Part shown: in pieces, positions 54,537 to 62,113 of the stretch
Layout of the letters: each line of letters opens with the position of its first letter
Numbering within the stretch: the stretch's first letter is position 1
Source of the DNA: Variovorax boronicumulans
GTDB taxonomy: Bacteria > Pseudomonadota > Gammaproteobacteria > Burkholderiales > Burkholderiaceae_C
Assembly (NCBI RefSeq): GCF_019352895.1
Contig: NZ_JAAAFX010000009.1
Span: 266,764-330,763 of the forward strand
Direction of reading: 5' to 3'
Length of the DNA stretch: 64,000 nucleotides
Translations under genes and position numbers: made by a program
Notes under the pieces: generated by a model
What the model was told of the DNA's origin: nothing
The model's database searches: none
What the model saw: the letters and a program-made list of their open reading frames with translations, nothing else

Positions 54537-55364
54537 GTGAAAGTATTTATCAGTTGGTCAGGTGAGCTGAGCCATGCCGTTGCGCAGGTTCTGAGGGACT
54601 GGGTTGGTTCGGTACTCCAAGCTGCGAAGCCCTGGCTTTCATCTGCAGACATTGAGCGCGGAGCTCTGTGGATGGGAGATATTGGGGCGCAGCTCCACGA
54701 ATCGACTGTCGGCATCTTTTGCCTCACGGGTAACAACAAGAACGCACCGTGGATATTGTTCGAGGCGGGCGCGGTAGCGAAGGGTGTCGCAAGCAGCCGC
54801 ATCTGCACGTTGCTTATCGATCTGGAGCCCACAGCCGTACTCGGCCCACTATCACAGTTCAATCACACGAAGCCCACGAAAAGTGACATGTTCAAGCTCG
54901 CTTCGACTTTGAACTTAGCTCTTGGCGATGGGCGGCTGTCAGATTCCGGCCTGCGTCGATCGTTCGATGCCCATTGGCCGCAGTTTGAACAAGAGTTTAA
55001 TCACGCTGTTGCGACAAATCCTGAGCCTCAAGGCGCTGCGCCGGCTCCAAACGCGAACGATCTTTTGACGGAGATCTTAGCCAGCGTTCGATCGCTCGGC
55101 AGTCGGGTGCAACAGATGGAAGAACGCGCCGTTCGACTTAGCCCGCAAATGGCCTATCCGTTCCCGAGTGATCAATCAACGGCAGAACCGATTCCCCGCT
55201 GGGCTAGGCCGATCGCCTCCAATTTTGCCAATGAGGAGCGCGCACGTATGGAAGCTGCCGCCCGATCTGCTCAAGCCGGTGCCCTTCAGTCTGTAGTTTC
55301 TCCGACAGGTCGGCGTAGAGGTCTCAGTGCCGAAAAGGAGTCCGGCAAGATTTTTCCAGAATGA
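54537..55364 (+). CDS. TIR-domain protein
   Basis: A 275-aa protein with an N-terminal TIR domain (about residues 1-150): KVFISWSGE at the start, KPWLSSADIERGALW, then NAPWILFEAGAV with Glu76 at the place of the catalytic Glu of TIR NADases. The rest has a coiled-coil-like stretch (NDLLTEILASVRSLGSRVQQM) and a basic end. TIR proteins of this type kill or stop infected cells by consuming NAD. AAGGAG seven bases before a GTG at 54537 fixes the start; the ATG at 54516 lacks such a site. It ends 131 bases before the retron RNA on the same strand, so it may be part of that system or a separate defence gene. Confidence 0.78.
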   Translation: MKVFISWSGELSHAVAQVLRDWVGSVLQAAKPWLSSADIERGALWMGDIGAQLHESTVGIFCLTGNNKNAPWILFEAGAVAKGVASSRICTLLIDLEPTAVLGPLSQFNHTKPTKSDMFKLASTLNLALGDGRLSDSGLRRSFDAHWPQFEQEFNHAVATNPEPQGAAPAPNANDLLTEILASVRSLGSRVQQMEERAVRLSPQMAYPFPSDQSTAEPIPRWARPIASNFANEERARMEAAARSAQAGALQSVVSPTGRRRGLSAEKESGKIFPE

Positions 55365-55422
55365 AACTGAGGTAACTCCTGTGGATCGTAAGGAGTTTCT
55401 TAAAAAATCGTTACGAAGAGGG

Positions 55423-55451
55423 TTGCATGTTCGGTTTTGTAACGGTACAGT
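55423..55451 (+). promoter_or_regulatory. Candidate promoter for the retron RNA
   Basis: TTGCAT at 55423-55428 and TACAGT at 55446-55451 with a 17-base spacer. Transcription would start near 55458, before the a1 repeat at 55496. The match is weak (3/6 and 4/6); TTGACA at 55486 is a better -35 hexamer but has no partner. Confidence 0.35.
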
Positions 55452-55495
55452 GGCTGCGCGCGGGCGTCTCGCCTGATCGCTGCAGTTGACACTTG

Positions 55496-55631
55496 AACTC
55501 GTTGGATTTGCCTTCGTAAGAAGGCGCTTGCTTGCAAGCGTACGGGAAGGGACCTAGGGTCCTCTCTCCCTCTCGGAAGAGAGAACGTCTGTAGATCTAG
55601 CCATGGGAAATTTGGTAGTTTCCAACGAGTT
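55496..55631 (+). ncRNA. Retron msr-msd-like structured RNA
   Basis: AACTCGTTGGA (55496-55506) and TCCAACGAGTT (55621-55631) are perfect 11-base complements, as expected for the a1/a2 arms that close a retron RNA. Inside, in order: GCCTTC-GTAA-GAAGGC (55510-55525) and CGCTTG-CTTG-CAAGCG (55525-55540), like the small msr stem-loops; GGACC-TAG-GGTCC (55550-55562); CTCTC-GGAA-GAGAG (55570-55583); and GGAAA-loop-TTTCC (55606-55623). The reverse transcriptase gene begins 75 bases later on the same strand, the standard retron order. G55510 in TTTGC, just after a1, is a possible priming branch nucleotide. Which part is copied to DNA cannot be told from sequence. Confidence 0.75.
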
Positions 55632-55706
55632 GTCGGCGTATGCGACAAGTTTCCCTGTTGTCCTATTGAATGGACTGGCTAGAAATCTACCATTCTGGAA
55701 TTAAAA

Positions 55707-56897
55707 TTGGCTGTTTTAGTTCCATATAAAAAAACCAACACTTCCATTGGTTCTATTGAGTCGCTTTGCGGCACTCTAGGGATTACACAGGAAGAGCTGG
55801 CAAGAGCAATTGCAATGCCTCTGGTGATGCGCTACACGACGGTAGAGGCGCAGCCCAAAGCGGATGGCTCTGTTCGCTCGGTTAGCAACCCCCATTTCCT
55901 GATCCGAAAAATTCAGCGACGCCTAAACAAGCGTATTTTTTCAAACGGCGCGTTAATCGGATGGCCTGACTATATTTTTGGGTCGATACCTAATCAGTTT
56001 GATGCGTTGGGCGTTGAGGCGGATAAAGACTATATTGCATGCGCGGCGCGGCACTGTGGTGCGAAAAGTATTTTGCATTTGGATGTGCAAAGCTTCTTTG
56101 ACAACATTCATCGTACTCAAGTTCTTGCAATATTTGAAGATTTTTTGAAGTACAGTGAAGCGGTGTCTGATCAGTTGGCTGACATATGCTGTAATGGGGA
56201 AAATCTTGTGCAAGGCGCACTTACCTCTAGCTATCTGGCAACGTTGTGTCTATGGGATGTCGAAGGTGAAATGGTTAATCGCTTGAACAGAAAAAGCCTT
56301 ACCTACACTCGGTTTGTTGACGACATTACGATCTCTTCTAAAGTTGCCAGTTACGATTTTTCATATGCGCAGGGTATCGTGCAAGATATGCTGGCCAGCA
56401 AAGATTTGCCTATTAATTCAGGTAAGACGCGGGTGCGCCGAATCTCATCTGAGGCTCTAACGGTTCATGGCCTTCGAGTCAACTTTAGTCAACCGAGACT
56501 CCCAAGCGATGAGGTTAGGCGCATTCGAAGCTCCGTCCAGAATGTTGAGAAATTGGCGGTCGAATCGAATTACAGGCAAAGTCACTCATACCGAAAAGAC
56601 TTCAACAGGTGTATGGGGCGCGTCAACAAACTGAAGAGGGTCGGGCACAAACAGCATGCTGATTTGTTGAAGAGACTTCGGGAAATCCTCCCATTGCCCT
56701 CGTTTAAGGATATTGAGCGTGCTCATTTAATGGTTGCTCGTTTGAAGGACAGTTACCAAGCAAAAGGCGACTCCTTCTGGTATAGGCGGCGCTTTTACGC
56801 CACTCACGAGCGACTCACCATCCTAGACCGTTCATTTCACGCAATCGCGGTAAAGCTTCGAGGTGAGCTTCGGCTCATCCGTCCCAGCTATGACTAG
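55707..56897 (+). CDS. Retron-type reverse transcriptase
   Basis: A 396-aa reverse transcriptase with the right blocks in order: NPHFLIRKIQRRLNKRI (61-77), CAARH (112-116) where retron enzymes usually show NAxxH, HLDVQSFFDNI (124-134, catalytic Asp), QGALTSSYLATL (169-180), TRFVDDITISS (201-211, catalytic Asp pair) and LTVHGLRVNF (251-260) where VTG is usual. No maturase or extra domain is visible. It would make branched msDNA from the RNA encoded just upstream. The start is a TTG at 55707; no ATG fits and an in-frame stop sits at 55680, so the N-terminus is uncertain. Its end overlaps the two-helix protein gene by eight bases. Confidence 0.85.
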   Translation: MAVLVPYKKTNTSIGSIESLCGTLGITQEELARAIAMPLVMRYTTVEAQPKADGSVRSVSNPHFLIRKIQRRLNKRIFSNGALIGWPDYIFGSIPNQFDALGVEADKDYIACAARHCGAKSILHLDVQSFFDNIHRTQVLAIFEDFLKYSEAVSDQLADICCNGENLVQGALTSSYLATLCLWDVEGEMVNRLNRKSLTYTRFVDDITISSKVASYDFSYAQGIVQDMLASKDLPINSGKTRVRRISSEALTVHGLRVNFSQPRLPSDEVRRIRSSVQNVEKLAVESNYRQSHSYRKDFNRCMGRVNKLKRVGHKQHADLLKRLREILPLPSFKDIERAHLMVARLKDSYQAKGDSFWYRRRFYATHERLTILDRSFHAIAVKLRGELRLIRPSYD

Positions 56898-57651
56898 AGC
56901 TCTGCCTGCGCTGCAGAGCCTCATGCGTTTCGGTGGGCGGCTCACTTGGCCGACAGAAGTGCTCTCTATCCTGTGGGTGCTCGTGATCATTGCGACCACG
57001 GGGTTGATCGTTGCGACGATTATTTCATGCTCGACACTCTGGCTGGATGGTTATTGGCGCAGGGAGTTCTGCCTGAGAAATGATTGCATAAACGAGTTTG
57101 CTGCTGGGTTTTCTCAAGCGTTTGTAGTGTTAAAGGCAACATTGGATATCGTGGTTGCAGTCGCAACGGCTGGAGGAATAGTCGTTGCATTGTTGAGTTA
57201 TCTATCTAATGTTCGAGTGACTGCGCTCGCGAACCATATCTCGCATTTAAATCTTTTTCAGCAATACGTTGCCTCTGAGATTTCCAAAAGAGACCGGCTC
57301 GCCCAGAAAAGCTTTGACACCCATTTTTTCTATAACAAGATTTTCAGCGCCTCCCGGAGTGGGTTGACAGACGTCTCTTTCGAGTACCTTCAGTTTGTAG
57401 ATAAAATGAACAATCTCATTTTATTTTCAAATGATCAGAGTGTGTACGCAAAAGGCGGATCGTATCGTTACAAGCCTCATCAAGAAAGAGTCTGTGCGCA
57501 TTTGAGAACTGTTGGTATATTTATTAATCCCGCGCCTCGCAATGATTTTTACGAAATAGAGGGGCAGATTATTTCGTTAATTCAAACCATTAATCGTTCT
57601 ATGTGCGCGGTTGGAGAGGTTCCTGAGTTTTTGGACAGAAGGTACATTTAA
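56890..57651 (+). CDS. Two-transmembrane retron effector candidate
   Basis: A 253-aa protein with two clear membrane helices (about residues 24-46 and 78-104) and a soluble C-terminal part of some 150 residues (VASEISKRDRLAQKSFDTHFFY, FVDKMNNLILFS). No enzyme motif is seen. A two-helix protein downstream of the RT is the layout of Ec48-type retrons, where it depolarises or breaks the membrane upon phage sensing. The ATG overlaps the RT stop region; a GTG at 56863 would add nine residues. The AT-rich codon usage matches the RT. Confidence 0.72.
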   Translation: MTRALPALQSLMRFGGRLTWPTEVLSILWVLVIIATTGLIVATIISCSTLWLDGYWRREFCLRNDCINEFAAGFSQAFVVLKATLDIVVAVATAGGIVVALLSYLSNVRVTALANHISHLNLFQQYVASEISKRDRLAQKSFDTHFFYNKIFSASRSGLTDVSFEYLQFVDKMNNLILFSNDQSVYAKGGSYRYKPHQERVCAHLRTVGIFINPAPRNDFYEIEGQIISLIQTINRSMCAVGEVPEFLDRRYI

Positions 57652-57670
57652 GTTCATTGAGCTTCTATGC

Positions 57671-58793
57671 TTATTTTTCGTATGAAATTTCGGCGTTGCC
57701 AAGCTGCTCTGTTTGAGGTGCGCCCTCCTGATTTTTTTGTGCATAAGTTTTAGCTTGCCATGGCCAAGAGTGATATTTATCACCTCTCTGGCGGATGTGG
57801 GTATATCTGCGCGGAGAATTCCAGGTTCGGTGCCCTGAGATGCTGGCGACGTGTGGGATATTCCAGCTAAGCTCAAATAGGCGGCTTATTTCGTCGTATC
57901 GCAGGTCATGAAAATGCAGATCCTCGATGCCCAGCAGAGTGCAGGCGTCTGAAAAAAGCCGGCTGATCGTGCTGCTGTTGTAGGGGAAGATTCGGCCTGT
58001 TTGCTCGGGTGACTTGCGTCGATTCAAGACGATGGCCAGCGCCTCGGGCGTGAGGGCGCAGCGAACGTCGTTCCCGTCCTTCTCACCAGGATGCTTCATG
58101 TCACGAACCCACAGGTCAGGTTGCGCTTCGTCCAGATCCTCGAAGGTCTGTCTAGTGATCTCTTCTTGCCGGCGCGTGCTGAAGATCGCGTAGCAGATGA
58201 TCTCCTGCATCGGTGTGGTGTGTTTGCGCTTGACGCGACCGAAGTAGGTCATCAGCTTGTCGAATTCCTCCAGGGTCGGACGCCTGTCGCGGCTTCTGGA
58301 CCTCGACGTGAGGCCAAGAGATTTGCTGACCTTGCGAGCATCGGCAATAACCTGAGGGCCTAGCTGGTAGTTCCAAGCTGGCCGGGCCAGGCTATAGATC
58401 GAGGAGATGTGAGAGAAGTAGTTGCCTACCGTCTGAGGTTGGACGCCCAGGTCCTTGCCGAACTGCACCCAGTCGGCGCTAGTGATGGTCGATCCGCGGC
58501 GCTCGGCCAGGCTGCTTGCCGCCGCCTTCTTGAGCACCTGCGCCTTTGTCGTTCAGAGTTCCCTGCGTGATTCGTCGATGTACTTCTGAATGGTTTCCGC
58601 AAAGGTCGGGTCCGGCGCCCGGAGCTTTTCGAGCGTGCCGGGCTTGCCCAGTTCTGCCTCGCGGGTCTTCATCCAGCGCTTGGCCGTGGCCTCGCATCGA
58701 ACGTCTCCGTTTCGCTATCGACGACCAGGCCGCCTTCCTTATTCGGATGCGGGCTATGTGCGCTACGCTTCCGTCTGCGCGCTTGCGTTTCAT
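57671..58793 (-). pseudogene. Tyrosine integrase with decayed N-terminus
   Basis: The catalytic half (57671-58537) is intact and has the tyrosine-recombinase residues: Arg in IFSTRRQEEITR, HDLR in FHDLRYDEISRLFE, GHRTW and the nucleophile in RRYTHI. Upstream, homologous-looking pieces are in three frames: MKRKRADGSVAHIARIRIRK from 58793, then EGGLVVDSETETFD shifted, then MKTREAELGKPGTLEKLRAP from 58672, which ends in TGA at 58553-58555 in the same frame as the core. Two frameshifts and one stop thus separate the arm-binding domain from the core. The order integrase-then-dusA matches integrases that target dusA. Confidence 0.8.
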
Positions 58794-58817
58794 GATGGTA
58801 CCCAAGGGTGCCTCTCC

Positions 58818-58856
58818 GGTGGCACATGAGTTTTTTGTGGCACGAAATGTGCCACC
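58818..58856. repeat. Iterated GTGGCAC sites between integrase and dusA
   Basis: GGTGGCACAT (58818-58827) and ATGTGCCACC (58847-58856) are perfect inverted copies, with a third GTGGCAC (58837-58843) between them. Short repeated sites beside an integrase gene could be its arm-type binding sites or a regulator's operator. The stretch also lies in the promoter region of dusA. Confidence 0.55.
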
Positions 58857-58887
58857 GAGAGCGAAAAATAGCGTTGAACGAGATCGA

Positions 58888-59928
58888 ATGACACCAAACG
58901 AGAACCGCATAAACACTGGGCTGCAGCCCGATTCCCCTCTCAACGCCCGTGCCGTCGAGCCCATGCGCGTGTCCGTTGCCCCCATGATGGACTGGACTGA
59001 CCGCCACTGCCGCTACTTCCACCGCCTGCTCACCCGCCACGCGCTGCTCTACACCGAGATGGTCACCACCGGCGCGTTGATCCACGGCGACGTGCCGCGG
59101 CACCTGCGTTTCAACGCCGAGGAGCATCCGGTGGCGCTGCAGCTGGGCGGCAGCGAGCCGGCCGACCTGGCGCATTGCGCGAAGCTGGGCCAGGACTGGG
59201 GCTACGACGAGATCAACATCAACTGCGGCTGCCCCAGCGAACGGGTGCAGCGCGGCGCCTTCGGGGCCTGCCTGATGAACGAGCCGCAGCTGGTGGCCGA
59301 TTGCGTGAAGGCCATGGTCGACGTGGTCGACGTGCCGATCACGGTCAAGCACCGCATCGGCATCGACAAGATCGAAAGCTACGACTTCGTGCGCGATTTC
59401 GTGGGCAAGGTCAGCGAGGCGGGCTGCCAGACTTTCATCGTGCATGCGCGCAATGCCTGGCTCAAGGGGCTGTCGCCCAAGCAGAACCGCGAGATCCCGC
59501 CGCTGCGCTACGAGCTCGTGCACCGGCTCAAGCACGACTTCCCGGCACTGCGCTTCTCGATCAATGGCGGCATCTCGCAGACCGCGCAGGTGCACGAGCA
59601 GCTGCGCCTGCTCGACGGCGTGATGGTGGGTCGCGAGGCCTACCACAACCCCTGGTGGCTGGCCGAATGGGACGCGGCCTTCTTCGGCGCCGCGCCGCGC
59701 GAGATCGACCGTGAAGAGATCGAGCGGCAGATGTGCGACTACATGGTGCGCGAAGCGGCCGAGCACGGCACGCCGTGGTCGAACATCGCGCGCCACATGC
59801 TGGGCCTGCGCAACGGCCTGCCCGGTGCGCGGCGCTGGCGCCAGGTGTGGAGCGACCACAAGCAGAAGGGCCGGCCTCCGCACGCGGTGATGGCGCTGGC
59901 GCACGAGGCGGCCACACAAGCCGCGTAG
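58888..59928 (+). CDS. dusA: tRNA-dihydrouridine synthase DusA
   Basis: A 346-aa FMN enzyme reducing U20/U20a of tRNA to dihydrouridine. SVAPMMDWTDRHCRYFHRLL opens the TIM barrel, NINCGCPSERVQRGAFGACL holds the catalytic Cys, and KHRIGID and HARNAWLKGLSPKQNRE are DusA-specific. The first 30 residues are likely supplied by the inserted island, which ends at the candidate att site over residues 32-36, leaving a complete gene. Start at 58888 (ATG, weak site); an ATG at 58963 (MRVSVAP) is an alternative close to the usual N-terminus. Confidence 0.92.
   Translation: MTPNENRINTGLQPDSPLNARAVEPMRVSVAPMMDWTDRHCRYFHRLLTRHALLYTEMVTTGALIHGDVPRHLRFNAEEHPVALQLGGSEPADLAHCAKLGQDWGYDEININCGCPSERVQRGAFGACLMNEPQLVADCVKAMVDVVDVPITVKHRIGIDKIESYDFVRDFVGKVSEAGCQTFIVHARNAWLKGLSPKQNREIPPLRYELVHRLKHDFPALRFSINGGISQTAQVHEQLRLLDGVMVGREAYHNPWWLAEWDAAFFGAAPREIDREEIERQMCDYMVREAAEHGTPWSNIARHMLGLRNGLPGARRWRQVWSDHKQKGRPPHAVMALAHEAATQAA
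58981..58996. other. Candidate att site in dusA
   Basis: CCCATGATGGACTGGA encodes the conserved PMMDW segment of DusA and matches 14 of 16 bases of 54097-54112. Targeting a conserved gene segment lets the island rebuild a working 5' end. Confidence 0.5.
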
Positions 59929-59930
59929 GC

Positions 59931-59983
59931 GCCCGGGAGCCCGGGAGCCCGGGAGCCCGGGAGCCCGGGAGCCCGGGAGCCCG
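59931..59983. repeat. 8-bp tandem repeat after dusA
   Basis: Six perfect copies of GCCCGGGA plus a partial one start two bases after the dusA stop. The unit is non-coding and self-complementary (CCCGGG), so it could fold or vary in number. Confidence 0.95.
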
Positions 59984-60068
59984 CACATTCGCTGCTGCAG
60001 TGCGCCAGGGCCGAGGCTCGGTGTACGGCGACCGGCCCGCCGCAGCAAGCGCAGGCCCTGGCGCCGGA

Positions 60069-62027
60069 TCAGGCCGCTGTCTGCGGGTAGGTCTCCTTCG
60101 GTGAGAACGTGACGTCGAAGGACGGGTAGTTCTGTGAGAAGCTGAACCCGTCCACGAAGGTGCCGCCCGTGTTGTTGACGAGGTGGATTACTGCATCGAG
60201 CGCCGTGCGCAGGGCCGGTTCGGTCCAGCCTCCTTCGGTGCCATACGATTCGCCTGCGAAATACAAGCCCGACTGCTTCGAGTGCTGCTGGTTGTATGTC
60301 ATCAGCTCGTAGCACTGCTGCCAGTTCCGTTGGCGGTACAGCTTGGCGCAGCCACGGTAGCTGAGCTGCTGGGTCCACTGGAAGACCACGCCCTCGCCAC
60401 TCACATACTTGCTGACCTTGTCTCCGACCGTTTCTTCTGTGATCTGATCGAGCCTGTCCAGCACTTTTGCTGCGAGCGTTGTCGGATCGGTGGCCAGCAA
60501 TTTCACGGCGTCATCCTCCCAGGTATAGCTGGCCAGCAGGGCCGGTGTGTTGGAGGTGCCCCAACGGACACCGTAAGCATCCTGGAGGAAGGTGTCCGTC
60601 ACCAGGACCTGCGGGATCTTCGAGGAAGGGAGATCCCAGTAGGCGCTCTGGAGAGGGAAGAAGACCTTGCAGCTCGCGATCAGATGCTGCTCGGCCAACG
60701 CGGTCGGCACGGACCAAGGCAGTTGCGCTGTGCTGAAACCCGTGAAGCGGATCGACAGTTGTGCCGCCCAGATGGGGGCGGCGACGATCACGTGGTCCAC
60801 GGCGAAAGGGTTGTCCTCCAGCTGATCCATGATCAAACTGAATCCCCCATTGTCGAGCTTCCGGATCTCAACGATCGGGGTCTTGAGGAACAACAACGAA
60901 GAATTGGAATCGGGATTGTTCGGGGCGCAAACCTCCTCATAGAGCGAGGTGGTGCGATCAGGTGGCGGCAGGTAGAACAGCAGTTCCGACAGCGACTGGA
61001 TGCCACGATAGAGTGGCGGCGTCAACGGGCGGTTGTCCGAGTCGCGGAGATTCGGGTCGTTGTAGTACGGCAAGGTGCTGGCATTGCGCAAACCCGAAAC
61101 GCTCTGAAGGTTCGAGTTGTAGCCGAACATCACGCAGCGCAGGAACCACATCGCCCCCACGCTGTAGAACGCGCCCCAGCTTCCGTCGCCCGAGCCGATG
61201 GTGTAGAACAGCTTGGACTCCTCTTCGTTCATGCCCAGGCCACCGAACCAGCCATCGTTGTTGTAGGTGGGAATGGCCGGCGTGAAGACCAGGTCGCTGA
61301 AGGACATCTTGTCGTAGTGGGTAGCGATCTTTCTCCAGAGGTCGGGCCATTTCTCCGTGACGTACAGGGTGCTCACCGCGTTGGTGAAGAGCGTGACGAA
61401 AGTGTTGACCATGTTGGAGATCTTCTGCAGATCGGTGTTCGCCGGCGCCTTGCCCGCCGGCCACATCGTCAGGGTCGGATTCTGATAGGCGCCATTGGGG
61501 CCATAGCCGCCGTCCATGTAGATGCCGGTATTGCCGGGCGCCACGCCGGGGTTCGGGAAGTCCGACATCTCAGCCTGTGTTGACATGAGGCCGCCTGTTC
61601 TTCGCTGGTCCCAGTTCAGGAAGTAGGACAGCAGGCAGTTCGTCGATTCCCTCGCGTCGCGTCCGTTGTTGAAGAAGGGCATGCGCATGGCTCCCATCTC
61701 GAACGAGGTCGTCGCGCCAGGCAGGGATTGGGTGTACAGGCGCCCACTGATGCGGTCGCTGGCCTCGAAGATCACCACCCGATAGCCGGCTCGCCACAGT
61801 TCGCGGGCGGCCGTAAGTCCCGCCACACCGGCGCCGACGATGCCCACCGTGACTTTTGCGTTTTTCGTCGTCGGCGCCTTGGCGATCGGCGTGCCGGCCT
61901 CGCGCGCGAGGTTCATGAGCCGGAAATAGTTGAACCGCAAGTCCGGCGGGTTGGGATAGTCGGGCATCCAGGGCTGTTGGGGTGAGCTGGCGACATGCGG
62001 GAGATCGTTTTGGTAGCCATTGCGCAT
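60069..62027 (-). CDS. Flavin amine oxidase / amino-acid 2-monooxygenase-like
   Basis: A 652-aa FAD enzyme: dinucleotide fold VGIVGAGVAGLTAARELWRA (61-80) with FEASDRISGRLYT, the EMGAMRMPF segment (110-118) that contacts flavin and substrate, and C-terminal FAGESYGTEGGWTEPALRTA. GAMR(F/M)P and the length recall tryptophan, phenylalanine and lysine 2-monooxygenases, which turn an amino acid into the amide with loss of CO2, more than plain amino-acid oxidases. An acyl-CoA ligase and an amidase lie upstream in the same operon, which fits an amide route. AAGGAG before the ATG at 62027 sets the start. Confidence 0.78.
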   Translation of the reverse strand: MRNGYQNDLPHVASSPQQPWMPDYPNPPDLRFNYFRLMNLAREAGTPIAKAPTTKNAKVTVGIVGAGVAGLTAARELWRAGYRVVIFEASDRISGRLYTQSLPGATTSFEMGAMRMPFFNNGRDARESTNCLLSYFLNWDQRRTGGLMSTQAEMSDFPNPGVAPGNTGIYMDGGYGPNGAYQNPTLTMWPAGKAPANTDLQKISNMVNTFVTLFTNAVSTLYVTEKWPDLWRKIATHYDKMSFSDLVFTPAIPTYNNDGWFGGLGMNEEESKLFYTIGSGDGSWGAFYSVGAMWFLRCVMFGYNSNLQSVSGLRNASTLPYYNDPNLRDSDNRPLTPPLYRGIQSLSELLFYLPPPDRTTSLYEEVCAPNNPDSNSSLLFLKTPIVEIRKLDNGGFSLIMDQLEDNPFAVDHVIVAAPIWAAQLSIRFTGFSTAQLPWSVPTALAEQHLIASCKVFFPLQSAYWDLPSSKIPQVLVTDTFLQDAYGVRWGTSNTPALLASYTWEDDAVKLLATDPTTLAAKVLDRLDQITEETVGDKVSKYVSGEGVVFQWTQQLSYRGCAKLYRQRNWQQCYELMTYNQQHSKQSGLYFAGESYGTEGGWTEPALRTALDAVIHLVNNTGGTFVDGFSFSQNYPSFDVTFSPKETYPQTAA

Positions 62028-62113
62028 GAGGACTCCTTTTTCTTGATGACAGTGAAACGGAATTGCCACGACGGCATGCCGCGGCGGCCAAGGCCTTCGG
62101 GGCTTGCGTGCCG

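Larger units (their letters stand above)
54097..58996. mobile_element. dusA-integrated genomic island carrying a retron
   Basis: An about 4.9-kb insertion between a serine-hydrolase gene and dusA. Its interior is visibly AT-richer, with TTT/AAA/ATT codons, than both flanks. It carries a TIR gene, a retron and, next to dusA, a tyrosine integrase pointing away from dusA. dusA 5' ends are known insertion targets of a specific integrase family. The ends are defined by a 14/16 direct repeat. The integrase is broken, so the element is probably stuck. Confidence 0.7.

Noticed and set aside
55400..55648. An 82-codon minus-strand frame over the retron RNA
   Set aside because: It exists because of the palindromes; no ribosome-binding site or family resemblance.
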